Part shown: positions 10,740 to 22,779 of the stretch, in pieces | How the letters are laid out: every line of letters begins with the position of its first letter | Position numbering within the stretch: the first letter of the stretch is position 1 | Notes under the pieces: model-generated | Told to the model about the DNA's origin: nothing | Database searches by the model: none | The model's input: only the letters and a program-made list of their open reading frames with translations | Translations under genes and position numbers: made by a program | Origin: Dactylis glomerata | Taxonomy: Eukaryota > Streptophyta > Magnoliopsida > Poales > Poaceae | Assembly (NCBI GenBank): GCA_007115705.1 | Contig: QXEO01000234.1 | Location: 310,001 to 374,000 of the forward strand | DNA: 64,000 nucleotides | Reading direction: 5' to 3'

Positions 10740-11840
10740 AATTGAAGTTTGAAAATCTCTGGTTCACGAGAGTGATGGGCCAAGTTGAGGCCTTATGGCC
10801 ATGTGGAAGAAAGAGGTGAAGATTGTTAGAAGAATTTTGATGTCACAGTTCAAGGTGACCATGATTGACGCCTTACTGGTTTCTATGGTGAGCCCAGCTG
10901 GGATAATAAATATAAATCGTGGGAGTATATTCGAGATTTGCACTTTGATTTTTTATATGCCATGGTTAATCATCGGGGACTATAATGAGATTCTTTACTC
11001 GTGGTAAAAGGAAGGACGGGCACCTCGTGCTAAAACCCTATATATGAAAGCCTTCAAGACTGTTTATCAGATTGTGGGCTTGAGGATCACAGATACATTG
11101 GTTTCATTTTTACATGGAGAAGAGGTAAAATTAAGGAGAGGTCGGATAGGGCCATGGCTAATGTGGCTTGGAACAATTTATTTCCACAAAGTAAAGCAAT
11201 AAATGACAGGATGACAAAGAGTGTTCACATATCGATAACTATTAATACATAATATATGGCTGATATACGTGGGAATAATATGTTACCAAAATAGTTTGAT
11301 GCAAGATGGCTTCAGGAAGAAACAATTGATTTGATAGTTCAAAATGCATGGACGAGAGCATCTGCAAGGGGGCTAGGCCCTACTCTTATGCATAAAACCG
11401 CTGATGTTCATGATGAATTGCATGCATGAGACAATGGGGAGCTGAAGGGTCCTAAACATTGTATTGATCATCTTAAAAGAGACCTTGAGTTGTTGAGGAG
11501 AGGTCCAATTTCAGATGACTCTAATAACTAAACAGAAAGAACTTCTTTCAAAAATTGAGCGTTTGCTTGAACAGGAGAAGCTTCATTGGGCATAGCTAGA
11601 GAGGAAGAGTGAATTAATTGCGGCACAAAGACAATATAATACTAAGTTTTTCACAATTTTGGAAGCAGAAGGAAGAAGGGAACACGATTAAATATCTGAT
11701 TGACAACTCGGGAAATAAGTGCGAGGATCCGAAAGGAATGAATACTCTTATAACAAATTTACTTCCAAAATATATTCACTTCGAAAGTACAAGAACCCGA
11801 GGAGGTGGTCCTTGATAATGTTCCTATGAGAGTTAATTGA
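10740..11840 (+). mobile_element. Decayed LINE (L1-type) fragment
   Basis: Translated in several frames, the stretch keeps typical plant L1 pol signatures. These are PWLIIGDYNEIL (endonuclease, near 10,960), DCGLEDHRYIGFIFTWRRG (near 11,075) with ERSDRAMAN after it, and near 11,635 the conserved NTKFF segment followed by NTIKYLIDNSGNKCEDP. These are the end of the endonuclease domain and the linker before the reverse transcriptase. Frequent stops and frameshifts show a long-dead copy. The reverse transcriptase core is absent. Confidence 0.75.
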
Positions 11841-12600
11841 GAAGTGGGTCCCACTCGCAAGATTCCCTGTCAATTTGCAAATTATGTCACGTGGTACCTA
11901 GTCCACCTTAGCAAATTATGCCACGTCAGCCCTGGCAAATGGGTGCCACCACCCGTCAGATTCCTGTCAATTCGTGTTTAGTGCGAATTGCAAAAAAAAA
12001 CGACCAAAATGTCGTGGGATTTTGTGGTTCACACGTAAAGTCTTATTTTTCACCGAATTGGAGCATAAATATCATGATTTTATGCTAACAACTCGTTGTA
12101 TTATCATGCCATGATGGCCTCATAAACCATTTGCAGCACTTTTGTGCTGAATAGTGTAATGATTATCGATATTGTGATATAGTACCGTCCGGCCAAATAT
12201 TCTGGGTTGGCAAACAGGGCAATTTGCCTCTACGCCAAGATATGCCAGGGGCGGGCCGCTACAGCAAAATGTTGTGTTGCTCCGTTTTGTAAATCAAACG
12301 CCGTTAGGGTCTTACAGACGAGTCTTCCACAACACTAGTTATTTCAGCAAAGCATCCACATTGTCACCAGGAATAATTCCTCCTGCGCAAATATCTTTTT
12401 TTCCCACGCATTATCATTAGCAGATCTGCAGATGATTACTATATAGCGATGTTTAACTAGGGGAATCAGACTGTGACGCGCGAGCGATGGCTACGACGAT
12501 TTCTCGCTCGTAACCGCAACCTTCTTGTCGTGCGTCCGGTCTCACAAACAGCTTAGAAACATTTCGCTCACGAGTAGCTCTGTTCACTAATGTAGATGTT
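11840..12600. other. No recognised gene
   Basis: The stretch has no supported reading frame. Near 11,870-11,970 the words TATGTCACGTGG and TATGCCACGTCAG recur in a diverged local duplication. An A-run lies at 11,991-12,000. It may contain DNA-element debris, but I see no inverted ends. Confidence 0.4.
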
Positions 12601-12741
12601 TTAGCCTTTTGTAGATTCATCTATTTTGATATATATCTAGTCTATTTTTAATATATGTAGATTTACTAATTATGGTGTGTATCAAGTTTACTTTAAAATA
12701 TTTAAAACGTCTTATATTTGTGAATCGAAGGGAGTAGTATA
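12600..12741. mobile_element. Stowaway-like MITE remnant
   Basis: The right end AAAACGTCTTATATTTGTGAATCGAAGGGAGTA closely resembles the terminal repeat of grass Stowaway (Tc1/Mariner) elements, in which CTCCCTCCG begins the other end. The expected complementary left end is not visible, so this is a truncated or strongly diverged copy. Confidence 0.5.
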
Positions 12742-14134
12742 CAATTTATGCTATAAATTTGCTAGTCCAAACTCTAATCACAACCCTCGAGAGAAAAACA
12801 AGTTTCATTGGAATAGGCCTAATTCACGTATAGTACTGTATTTTTTGTCGAGCTACGTATAAATTTGCATTCAAATTTTTGTGTAGTATGTATCATGTTC
12901 ATGTCCAAAAAAGTTGACTTTATGGCGTGCGTTTGTAAAGATAAGGTTGGTCACCACGATAGCGAGAGCAGCGGACGGATCGGATCCGAGGAGCCTGAAA
13001 TAAAATCTTGAATGGGTCGGCGTCGTCTACTTTTGCTGCTACCTGTAAAACGAAATGCGACCCAAAATTCCACCCAACAAATAATCCTTCCAATGAAAAT
13101 ACGAAGCCAAGGCGCCGGTGAGGCCGGCACGGCCGTCTGCAGCTCCCATCCCTGATCCCTCTCCCTCGTCCGCTGTCACTCAAGCAACCCAAGAAGGTAA
13201 TCGCCACGCCGCTGGCGGCGCCGCTGCCGCTGGCCTTCAGCAGAGCAGGTGTCGTGCGAGGCCAATCATGTTCTAATCGAGGGGGCACGAGCGTTCGTTG
13301 GGCGGGCCGGATGATGAGGAAAGGCGAGGTGATGCAGGGGCTTTGTATAACAACGTGGTATTGAAACCGTCGCGGATGGTCACGGCCAGATCACCTCTTT
13401 TGACCGCTCAGGGTGTGGTGCGCTAGCCGATTTAATTGCCTAAGAGAATACTGCCATATCGCCAAGATGAATATTCTCAAATGACATGAGCGACCTTCTC
13501 CAAAAATAAATAAATCCCAAAGTTTCTCTTTGATTGAGACCGGAAGTTGGCAGTAGTCAGCTAACTACTTACTAAATTCTAAAGGTCAAAATGGCTACTA
13601 ATTATTTTGGTCACGGGGGGGGACTTAGTTCGCCAGGACCCCGACAAGCCAGTCGCCGGAGTGGTGTTCAGATCGATCGTAGGATCTGCGGCCGGGAAAG
13701 ATTCTCCAACCTCCAGTGGCATGTCCCTCGACCCAGAGAACCGATTGATGGAAAACCTTTGTAAACAATCTAACGATTGGGGAACTTGGCATAGGCATTT
13801 ATTTTAACACAAGATGTAGAAAGTCTGAGGTGAATCTTTGCCAAAAGAAGATTTTTAAAAGGCCGAGGGAAGGTCCGTAACACCCTAGTGACGCGTCGGC
13901 CCCTCGGACACACCACTAGAGTGAAGCGTGGCAAATAGACGTGTAATTCAGGTTGCAGTAGCAACCTTCTCCAAGAGGGAAAAAATGCTTTTCTTGTTTG
14001 TATCGAAAGAATATATGTGCTCATTTAGTTCACATTTACAAATTGACCAATGAGTCAAACAACAAAACTGTTAATTTAATGTACTTATATCCTATATACC
14101 TCATGGTTTCATAAGTGCTCTATCCTCTATTTTC
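12742..14134. other. No recognised gene
   Basis: A GC-rich part at about 12,940-13,300 has a minus-strand frame of 122 codons (12,920-13,288) without a recognisable domain. It could be the 5' part of a decayed gene. 13,320-14,100 holds nothing I can identify. The block 14,050-14,170 resembles the DNA just below the EXO70-like gene at 7.87-7.98 kb, which extends the EXO70 duplication to the 3' side. Confidence 0.35.
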
Positions 14135-15088
14135 CTACACAATGGCTTGGTAATTCTGTTCTCTAAAACTATCACGAAATGACAATCGTGTATGGAATCT
14201 AACATATATACTACAAAAGTAACCATTTCCAAGAGAGAGAAATATAGAAAAAATTATAATTAGCAAGTTCATGGGAGGAAACCATTTTATTTCTGGTATG
14301 ACAAATGCAACTACCCTGTAACAAGTCCAGTATCCTCTGTTCCCCTCATTAAGTAAATTGTTCATCCTTCAAACAACTCTCTTATCTCCTCTGCCAATTT
14401 CTCACCAGTGTACCTCTTCTGTTTCTTCTTTCCTGCAATGACTCGTTCAAACGAACAGAGTAACCCTGAAAGTCGGCTATGGTTTGCTTCCAGTGCAGAT
14501 AAGAAAATCTCGTAAGAAGGAACTATCAAATCCACTATGTCTTCTCGCAGATCGTACCTGATCGCCGCTGTGACCTTCCATGCCCTCTGGTTACCACAGG
14601 TGTCAATAAACTCAGTGGTAAACTCATCCAAGTTCAAATGGAGTGTGTTCTTCAGAGGAACCCAACACTCGTCGAAGTAGCTCTGTTTGTAACGCTGTAT
14701 CATTGAATTAAGCCTACTCCCCATATCCAAACTGGCAAAACTTGCTCCTTGACGCCTCATGATTTGTAGAACACTAAATGTGTTATTCAACAGGAACATG
14801 AATTTTTCCCCTTTTCACCTTGGCACACCGTCTCTGCATATTTCTCGAGCTCAGAGGCCCATCAAGCATGTGGGAGAAATGCTCATTGGTGTTGCCTGCT
14901 GACTGAACCAAATCTTGCAGGGATTGTATGAGAAGGCCATTTTCTGGATGAACTGTAGCTCCGTTGCTGTTATGGATGTCCAGAAATGTTCCTCTCAAAG
15001 CCTTCGCTATCTTGTGAAGATTACAAGCAACCTCACCAGATCTGTTGAAGGATAATGTTAGGTACCATTTAAATAATTTTGAGCGCAT
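14135..15088 (-). pseudogene. EXO70-like pseudogene (paralogue of 7,925-8,863)
   Basis: The minus strand repeats the EXO70-like gene at 7.9 kb along its whole length. The N-terminal part (15,088 down to about 14,850) contains ALRGTFLDI. The C-terminal part (14,799-14,362) runs from MFLLNNTFSVLQIM to the family ending RYTGEKLAEEIRELFEG. The frame is broken near 14,860, where about four bases are missing relative to the paralogue, and again near 14,800. A TGA directly follows FEG, and the hydrophobic tail survives only in another frame (14,365-14,135). The first ATG is at the same place as in the paralogue, so the missing N-terminal half was lost before the two copies separated. Confidence 0.7.
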
Positions 15089-15293
15089 TAGGATTCAATC
15101 TAGGAAACAAATCACTATTATGCCCTTATTGCATGTTTTGAGCTAGAAATTGGTCAATTCTAATTAGCAGACTACAAACACCTATGTGATGAGAATGAAA
15201 TCAGACCATGTGTGTTTTTGATTGGTAATCGATCTCACGGTGAGGAGGTTGTGTCGTACGCCGATCGGACACTAAGTGTCGTACGCACATCAA

Positions 15294-15513
15294 GGCCCCC
15301 TTCTTTTCAGCTTATTTTCCAGATTCTCCCAGAAGCTACCCTTCACCAGCTTCTCCCAGAATCTCGTTTTTAAAATTTTCACAACAATCTAGAATAGTCT
15401 TCCCAATACTTATCTAGATTGTTGTGCAAATTTTAGAAACGAGATTCTGGGAGAAGCTGGTGGAGGGTAGCTTCTGGGAGAATCTGGAAAATAAGCTGAA
15501 AAGAAGGGGGCCC
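15294..15513. mobile_element. Foldback MITE, about 220 bp
   Basis: GGCCCCCTTCTTTTCAGCTT at 15,294 begins an arm that is matched almost base for base by the inverted arm ending GAAAAGAAGGGGGCC at about 15,512. The arms run nearly to the centre (ACAACAATCTAGA versus TCTAGATTGTTGT), leaving a loop of about 20 bases. This is a typical foldback MITE. An unambiguous target-site duplication was not found, so superfamily is open (hAT-like ends are possible). Confidence 0.85.
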
Positions 15514-15539
15514 AATTCTGTTTCCCATATCTGCGGTGT

Positions 15540-16302
15540 GTTTGATCATTTGACCATATCTGCACGCCGGCCGGTTCTCCTGCTGCGGCTGTGGTGGATC
15601 TCGCGGTTTGGCGACGACGACAATGTACTGCTGCTTCGGCTATGCGGTAATCGTGGGCTGTCTGCAGCTCGTGGTTGGGTCGTTTGGTGTCTGGCAATTC
15701 AGACGAAAGTCCTGCACGACCTGTGTCGGTGCCGGCGGCGACGGCGCCTTTGGGCGTCGTCTTCCTCCCTGGAGGCGTCGCTGGGAAGGCCCGGCACCTC
15801 TCCCACCCTCGATGTTTGTCTCCCGGTGAAAACCTTACTCGGCATGCCGAATTGGCGATGGCGGCATCTTTCGTGTCGCTTCTTTGTTGAAAGCATCGCT
15901 TTGGAGACAAGATGTGGTCACCGACGTTTGCCATGGATGAGCCCCCAGGGAGCTGTGGACATCCGTTGGTGCTTCCAAGATGGCGTCTTCTCAAGATTGG
16001 TCAAGTCCTGCACTTCGCTTGCCATTCTAGGCGCCAATGGGCGAAGGGTACGTTGGCTTGGGTAGTCTTGGTGTAGTGCCGTTCCTTGGTTGCCGAGGTT
16101 GGTCTTGATGCGTCCCTAGGACTCTTGCTGGGCTTGCTGTGTACTTGTTGTTGTGGTCGTTGCGAGTGTGGTGGCTAATCTTTGGATTAGCGGTGTCTTT
16201 GTACGGTTTTTGGATCCGGTTTCCCTTATAAACTGGATCACGTTTTCCCTCGTAAGCTTAATATAATGACGAGCAGCTCTCCTGCTTGTTCTCGAAAAAA
16301 AA
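15540..16302 (+). mobile_element. Probable retroelement 3' end with poly(A)
   Basis: A GC-rich stretch with no intact domain ends in AAACTGGATCACGTTTTCCC, then TAATATAATGACGAGCAGCT, CTCCTGCTTGTTCTCG and a run of nine A (16,294-16,302). This layout resembles 3' ends of grass LINE copies. The overlapping frames on both strands (for example 15,424-16,065) start inside the MITE and are not considered genes. Confidence 0.4.
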
Positions 16303-17996
16303 ATTAGTATTCCTTAAACTAGTGTGCCAGTTGACCATTCGCCTCAACTCTAATCTCTATCATACTTTAAAAAGTTGTCCTTTTCATCCCTCATGCCAAC
16401 AAGAAAATGACGAACTGTCCCAGGTTCCTTCCAGTTGCAATGATTGTTTGATCCTCCAGATGGGCCATGTGCTTATCCAGGAATCACTGGGTATTTTTCC
16501 CTTGTTTAATAAGATTTTGAGAGCTTTTTTGGAAAAAAAGAATCACTAGGTATTTTTTTAATCCTGCCTAGTCCAGTGCATATGCCCCTCAAGAAAATTA
16601 AGTGCCCAACGCACCTAAATTGTGTTTGTTATTTTTTACAGGTTTTGCCCTTATTGGAAGATTTATCATGGTGAGGTACAAACTACTACTAGTAGTAAGT
16701 AGTTGGCTGACTAGAAACACCACACTGGAAGATTCCTAATAATTTCAGTCCTCCAAATTCCAATATTCTTATAAAAACCATTTTAATTAAAAAGCTTTGA
16801 AGGGAAAGGTGGCCACACAAATTCCTAAAGTATCCGCTCCACAAAGCTTTGAAGGGAAAGGTCGGCACACAAAGATGGAAAGAAACGGAAGTCTTAGTCA
16901 ACTCTCTATTCCAAAACGGGTGACGGCGACCCTCTTCAGGACGATTTGGCTGACATGACAACATGATTTGTCTCCACGCCACCACCGCGGCATTCTGCTC
17001 GAATATCTACCCAAAAGCGGCGTCCTAGGAGTTGCGAATTTGAGCTCGAGGGGGAGAAACATGCAAGCCCCGTCAATGGCACACGGACTCCTGATCTGGT
17101 CGCACCTAAAAGAAACCGCACCCGCTCTCCGAGACGTGGGATGGCACGCCTCAGTAGGTATCGTGGCGATCGCCACGGATTTGCTTGTATCTCTGAGAAT
17201 AAAAGGAGAAATAGAGACAGAAAAGCAGCCAGTTCGTACGCTGCACAAAACCTCTCTGAGTTCATCGTCTTCCTCTAAAATCCACTCGATTGTGCGCTTG
17301 TGATCCTGTGTGTGTGTAGGTTCGAAGCTGACAATGACCACGAGCACGCAGCCAATCTTCATCATCCGGCTCCACTTCACGCTCGTGCCCCTTGTGCTCT
17401 GGATCAGCACGTGCTCGCACCTCACCCGCTCTCGGCTCTACTGATGGCCGTGGCGGCCCGCGAGGTGGAGCCGCGGAGAACTAACCGGCGTCGTGCCGAT
17501 AGGCGCGTGGCGGGAGGCTGGTGGCGGGCACCGAGGCGAGGCGAGTCGAACGGCAGTCGGCACGGCGAGAGGCGGGCGGTATGGTGCCGGGTGCGCGCCG
17601 ACAGACTGTGGGCATGCACCGAGGCGATTCGAACGGCACCCGGCACGGCGAGAGACTGGTGGCAGGCGTGGCGAGGAAGCACGCGCGGCACGTTGGCCTA
17701 GTTGCCGAGCAGAGACCTGCCAGCGAGCAGCTGGCGTCCCGGACGCGCAGCTTTAAGCGTGTGCTCGGCGAGCGGCTGCCGCCGTGTCTGGGGGCGCTGT
17801 GGATATCGTGTTCAGCGGCGCGGAGAGCACCGCGGTGGGCTGCACGCGCAGGGGCTCAGCAGGCAGGGCACCGACAAGTTAACCGGCGTGGCACGTGAGG
17901 AACGCGGCGGCGCGCTTCAACGGGCGCGAGGCGGCAAGCAACGAGGCGGGCGTGAAGTTACGGTAGGCGGGTGTGCGCGTCCCCGCCGCCATCGGC
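16303..17996. other. No recognised gene; two local direct repeats
   Basis: AAAGCTTTGAAGGGAAAGGT is repeated at 16,791 and 16,851, each followed by GGCC/CGGC and ACACAAA (period 60). In the GC-rich part, GCACCGAGGCGA with TCGAACGGCA and CGGCACGGCGAGA recurs at about 17,527-17,569 and 17,616-17,653. Frames at 16,898-17,425 (minus) and 17,300-18,193 (plus) show no domain. The segment directly abuts the left LTR of the Copia element. Confidence 0.4.
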
Positions 17997-18381
17997 TGTC
18001 AGTTCTACCCTACGATCTTGGCTCTCACAAAGAAACAACACAGAGATCGAACGAGGAAGAAGAGTCGTTTGTGCCGTGTAAAACTTACGGCTTTTCTCCT
18101 TGTCTTTCCTTTTATTCAGTACGAAAAGTAAAGACGTGGCTTGGTAGATCCTACCCCTACGCCACGATCCGAAAGACTCGCGCCATCCCATGAGCTCGAT
18201 CGTGATCAACCACGATCCTACAAACTAGGAAACAGAAACTAGTCGAGACCTTATGCAACAGGCTCGTGTGACACGCACAGGCGCGGTTCACATCTATCTA
18301 CTGAAGAAGTTCAGAAACATACAACTAGAAGTAAATTGAATCCTAACACCTACGACGATAGACAGGATTATTCAGATAACA
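17997..18381 (-). repeat. 3' LTR of the 5.2 kb Copia element
   Basis: In plus orientation it begins TGTCAGTTCTACCC and ends GATTATTCAGATAACA. It pairs with 22,780-23,164, same length. The purine tract follows directly at 18,382. Confidence 0.9.
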
Positions 18382-18396
18382 AATCACCCCCTTAAT
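18382..18396 (-). other. Polypurine tract of the Copia element
   Basis: On the minus strand ATTAAGGGGGTGATT lies directly before the 3' LTR, as expected for the plus-strand primer. Confidence 0.75.
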
Positions 18397-21295
18397 CATG
18401 TCGTCGTCGTGCTTATTGCAGCCATGCCGATCCTATCCCTCAGCTCCTGGAAACGAATGCGTCCTAGAGCCTTTGTCAGAATTTCAGCAAGCTGAGCCGT
18501 CGTGCTGACGTAGTCGACCCTAAGCTCTCCCTTCTCCACATAATGACGGATCAGATGGTAACGGAGATCAATGTGCTTACTACGTTCATGGAACACGGGG
18601 TTCTTGACGAGGGAGATCGCCGATTTGTTGTCGACCAACAGCTTCGGCGCCCTCACTTCTTCGCTCAGCAACTCGCCGATGAGACTGCTGAGCCAAAGTC
18701 CTTGACACGCAGTGGTAGCAACTGCGATGTACTCAGACTCGAACGACGAAGTAGCCACCACGCGTTGCTTCTGTGACTGCCAACTGACTGGACTATGCCC
18801 AAGGAAGAAGATCATGCCAGTCGTGCTCTTCCGATCATCGACGTCGCCGGCCAGATCGGCGTCACTGAAGCCCAAGAGTACAGGCCTGCCTTGTCCTTGC
18901 CTGTACACAATTCCAAGGGACAGTGTCCCTGCCACATACCTCAGCAGGTGCTTCACCGCCGCAAGATGTTCTGAGGTGGGCGCCTCCATGAACCTGCTGA
19001 CATAGCCGACGGCGTACGAGATGTCAGGTCTTGTGTGCACCAGGTACCTGAGGCCGCCCACGATGCTGCGGTAGTGTGTGGCATCGACCAGCTTGCCGTT
19101 GCCGGTCTTGCTCAGCTTCAGCCGTGCCTCCATTGGCGCACTGCATGGATTGCAGTCCTCCATGCCCGCGCGCTGCAGCAGCTTCTTTGCATACGTAGTC
19201 TGTTGGAGCATGATCAGACCGACGCGCTGCTGCACCGCGATGCCCATGTAGAAGCTGAGCTTGCCCAGGTCGCTCATCTAGAAAAGTCTCGTCATCTCCT
19301 GCTTGAACCTGGTCACCTCCTTGAGAGTTGCTCCGGTGATGATGAGATCATCGACGTACACGCCGACGAGCAGCAAACCCTCTCCACCACCGTGTCGGTA
19401 CACAGCATGATCGGCTTTGCTGCGCACGAAACCGAGGGAGAGAAGGCTGGCGTCGAGTTTCGCGTTCCACGCCCTTGGAGCCCGTCGAAGGCCATAGAGT
19501 GCCTTCTGCAGCCTCATCACCTTGCTCTCCTCGCCGTCGACGATGAAGCCTGGAGGCTGTTCCACGTACACCTCCTCGAGCAACTCCCCATTCAGGAAGG
19601 CCATCTTCACGTCCATGTGATGAACCGGCCACCCATGATGCGCGGCAAGAGCGATCATCACACGCACACTTTCCATCCTTGCGACAGGGGCAAAAACATT
19701 CTCAAAGTCCACCACCTGTCGCTGCACGTACCCCTTAGTCACCAGACGAGCTTTACGCTTCACCATGTCACCATTGGAGTCCTTCTTGAGCTTGAAGACC
19801 CACTTCAGACCAATGGCACGGTGCCCTGGTGGCAGCTGCGTTAGCCGCCAGGTCTGGTTCATCTCGATGCTCGCCATCTCCTGCATCATCGCCGCCTGCC
19901 ACAACTTGTCCTTCTCTGCCTCAGCAAACGTTGCTGGTTCGTCAACAGTGAGGAGGCACACATCATTGTATGCCAGATCCACCTCCTCGGTGGTGTCGAA
20001 CAAGTTCTCCAGTGTGCGGTAGCGGCGTGGCGCCTCCTCGCCAGGAGAGGGCACGGTAGCATTCGAAGGTGGAGTGGCGAACTCCAGCAGTGGCTGTTGT
20101 GGCGTTGCAGGTGTCGAAGGTGCAGCAGGTGATGCAGTGTTCCCGGTCTCCTCAGCTGGAGATTGCTCGTCGCCGCCATGAGCACTGGACGGCGTGTCCG
20201 GTGCGCTCTCAGAGTGTGTCCCGTTCCACCTTGCATTGTCACCAGCAGGAGGAATGGCAAAGTGCTCGACGACAAAAGTGTCGACACCTTGCACCTTTCC
20301 CTCCGTCGAGCTGGTCCAGTCCCAAGACGCGTCCTCGTTGAAGACGACGTCGCGTGAGACCTGCACCTTGTCTGTGGCGGGGTCGTAGACACGGTACGCA
20401 GCAGAGCCCGGCTCATAGCCGAACAACACCATGGGTGTGCTCCTGTCCTCCAGTTTCTTCAGGTTTGGGCGCGTTACCTTGACATGGACAACACAGCCGA
20501 ACACCCGTAGGTGCTGAACGCTTGGACGACGACCGTGCCAGGCCTCGTAAGGCATTTTTCCGGCGACACTCTTCGTCATGCCGCGGTTCAGGAGATAGAC
20601 TGCCGTTGTGACAGCCTCTCCCCAGAACTTAGCAGGTACGCCCTTTGCCTTGAGCAGACAACGCGCCATGCCGATGACGGTCTGGTTCCTGCGCTCGACG
20701 ACCCCGTTCTGTTGCGGAGTGTACGATGCCGTCAGCTACCGTTGGATGCCTTGGTTGGAGAAGTACTCCCCGAGCTCCTTGGAGGTGAACTCCCCACCTC
20801 TGTCTGTGCGCAGCATCTTTAGTTTCTGCCCGCTCTCGAGCTTAGCGGTGGCCTGGAACTTCTTGATCGTCGCGGACGCTTGATCCTTCGTGGCGAGCAA
20901 GTGCACCCACATGTATCTGCTGCTGTCGTCCACCAGAAGGAGGAAGTAGCGTTTGCCTCCTAGCATGGGTGGATCGATAGGACCGCACAGATTAGCATGT
21001 ACGAGCCCCAGCTGCTTCTCGGCTCGATTGTAGGCTTGTCGTGGGAACGAAGCTCTCTTGTGCTTGCCGGCGAGGCAAGCGTCGCAGTAGCGCTCGACCT
21101 CGTCGAGCACGGGCAGCCCGTGCACCATGTCACCACGGGCGAGGCGTCGTAGGGCGTCGAAGTGCATGTGTCCGTAGCAGGCGTGCCAGCGCCACGCATC
21201 CTCGCCACCGTGCATCGCGAGATACACTAGCCGGGCCAGCTTGAGGTGGAGGATGTAGAGCCTGTCGCGGCACACGCGCAAGAAACCGTCCATCG
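18396..21295 (-). pseudogene. Copia pol (integrase, RT, RNase H), interrupted
   Basis: Reading down the minus strand: the integrase part includes WHACYGHMHFDALRRLA (GAG-pre-integrase), a zinc-binding CDACLAGKHKRASF and the catalytic core with LRTDRGGEF. A TAG at 20,736-20,738 interrupts it just before SYTPQQNGVVERRNQ. The reverse transcriptase follows, with KWVFKLKK, the DVKMAFLNGEL motif and YVDDLIITG. A second stop at 19,278-19,280 falls after MTRLF, and the frame resumes at once with MSDLGKLSFYMG. RNase H follows with FSDADLAGD and ESEYIAVATTACQGLWL and ends at 18,396. The order integrase before reverse transcriptase is diagnostic for Copia. Catalytic motifs are preserved, so the damage is recent relative to the domain. 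Confidence 0.85.
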
Positions 21296-22743
21296 GAGTC
21301 CCGCAGCTGGAGCTGGCCATGACGGATATGGGTGTCGAAGCCGATCTTGTCGAGTTGCCCCAGGGAGACAACGTTGCTGCAGAGCTTAGGGATGTAGTAG
21401 ACCTCGGGCAGGGTCAGGTGTTCCTCGTTCTTGCAGACGAAGAGGATGGTGCCGCGCCCCTCGATCTCGATGGTGGTGTCGCCGCCGAGCTTGACGAAGC
21501 CACGCACGCTCATGTCGAGCTCCGAGAAGTACTCACGTCGGCTGCACACGTGGTTGCTGGCTCCGAAGTCCAGGAACCAGGACGTGTCACAGCGGCCAGC
21601 TTCCTCCGTGGCCAAAGCCTTGGAGCGCTTCTCGTTGAGCAGGATGAGATCGGTGTCACGCTCCGCCGGCGCGACCAGGACGACCTCGCCGATGTGCGCC
21701 ATCAGGAGCGCCTCCTCCTCCTTCTCCTCTTGGGCAAGGTTTGCCCGCCCCTTACGTTCGTGATGCGGCTCTGGACACTGCTTAGAGAAATGCCCCATGT
21801 GATTACAATTGTAACACTTTATCGTGGACATGTCGCGTTCCCTGTTGCCGTTTCGGCCGTTGCCGTTTTTGGTCTTGCCCTTGCCTTTCTTGCCGCTGTT
21901 GCCGTTCTTGCTGCGGCCGTTGGCAGAGCCTTGACCTTGTTCACGTTGCTGGCATTGTTGTTCCCACTCCTCTTCAGTAAGGAGCAGAACGTCGATGTTG
22001 TTTGTTGTCAAGGACGATCCGCCACCGCGCCCTTTGCTGGATCGCAGACGCCCGAGCAGCTCCTCGACCGAGAGCGTACTCAGATCGAGCAGCGTCTCGA
22101 TGGAGCATGCCATCTGCGCGTACCACTCAGGCACCTCGCGCAGGATCTTCTCGACCACTTTCTCCTCGTCGACTTGATCGCCGAGGGAGCGCAGGTGGTT
22201 GACGAGTGCCGTGATCCGCATCACGAATGAGTCCAGAGTCTCGCCATCGCGGAATGCAATGGCCTCGAACTCCTTGCACAGCCGTTGCGCTATCGCCCGC
22301 TTGATGTGGTCGACTCCCACCCGCATCATCTTCACAGCATCCCACGCCTCCTTCGCCGTGCGCTTGGTCACGAGCGTGGCCTGCAAGTCCGCTGGAATGG
22401 CTCGCAGGATCGCCGCGAGAGCGGCCTTGTCGATGGGCACGCTCGGAGCGTTGCCCTCCACCGCATCCCACAGGACGCACGCCTCCAGGTTTATCTGCAT
22501 AAGAAGCGCCCACTCGATGTAGTTTGTGGTGGTTAGCATGGGCCAGACGAAGACGCCGGCCTAGACCGCCGGCCGTTCCTGGATCATGGTCTCCCCACCG
22601 CCACCGTTCCATCGTGAACGGCTTCTGCCGCGGCTCTGGTAGCGTGTCCGCGGTGGCGTTTGAGAATTACGCGGCACCGACGGAGGTGTTCCTCCTCCCG
22701 CAGCAGCAGCTTGTGCCGCCGCCGCCACGCCTCCGTTTGACAT
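21290..22743 (-). pseudogene. Copia gag and protease, interrupted
   Basis: The likely start is the ATG at 22,743. It is followed by an Ala/Gly-rich and Arg-rich N-terminus and an in-frame TAG at 22,561-22,563. The frame then continues with TTNYIEWALLMQINLEA, the start of a typical Copia gag (UBN2 type). Near 21,820 there is a zinc knuckle CYNCNHMGHFSKQC (CX2CX4HX4C) that binds nucleic acid. The protease active site follows as WFLDFGASNHV near 21,570; Copia proteases normally have D-S/T-G, so Phe in place of Ser/Thr suggests loss of function. A frameshift near 21,290 separates this part from integrase. Confidence 0.8.
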
Positions 22744-22764
22744 GGCCCCTCAAAGCTCTAACGT

Positions 22765-22777
22765 GGCTCTGATACCA
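22765..22777 (-). other. Primer binding site, tRNA-Met type (Copia)
   Basis: TGGTATCAGAGCC on the minus strand lies two bases after the 5' LTR. This is complementary to the 3' end of initiator tRNA-Met, as in most plant Copia elements. It is not a tRNA gene. Confidence 0.85.
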
Positions 22778-22779
22778 GA

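Noticed and set aside
15410..16065. Frames of 194 and 213 codons on opposite strands
   Set aside because: Both begin or end inside the foldback MITE and run antisense to one another; no domain was seen.
17422..18193. Long Arg/Ala-rich frames in GC-rich DNA
   Set aside because: High GC lowers stop frequency; the frames overlap on both strands and one continues into the LTR.
19035..22230. Long plus-strand frames (269 and 303 codons) opposite the 5.2 kb Copia
   Set aside because: They are antisense shadows of the Copia pol and gag frames.
22765..22777. tRNA-like sequences (also at 48,074, 55,184 and 57,960)
   Set aside because: They are only 13-17 bases long and each lies directly after an LTR, so they are primer binding sites and not tRNA genes.
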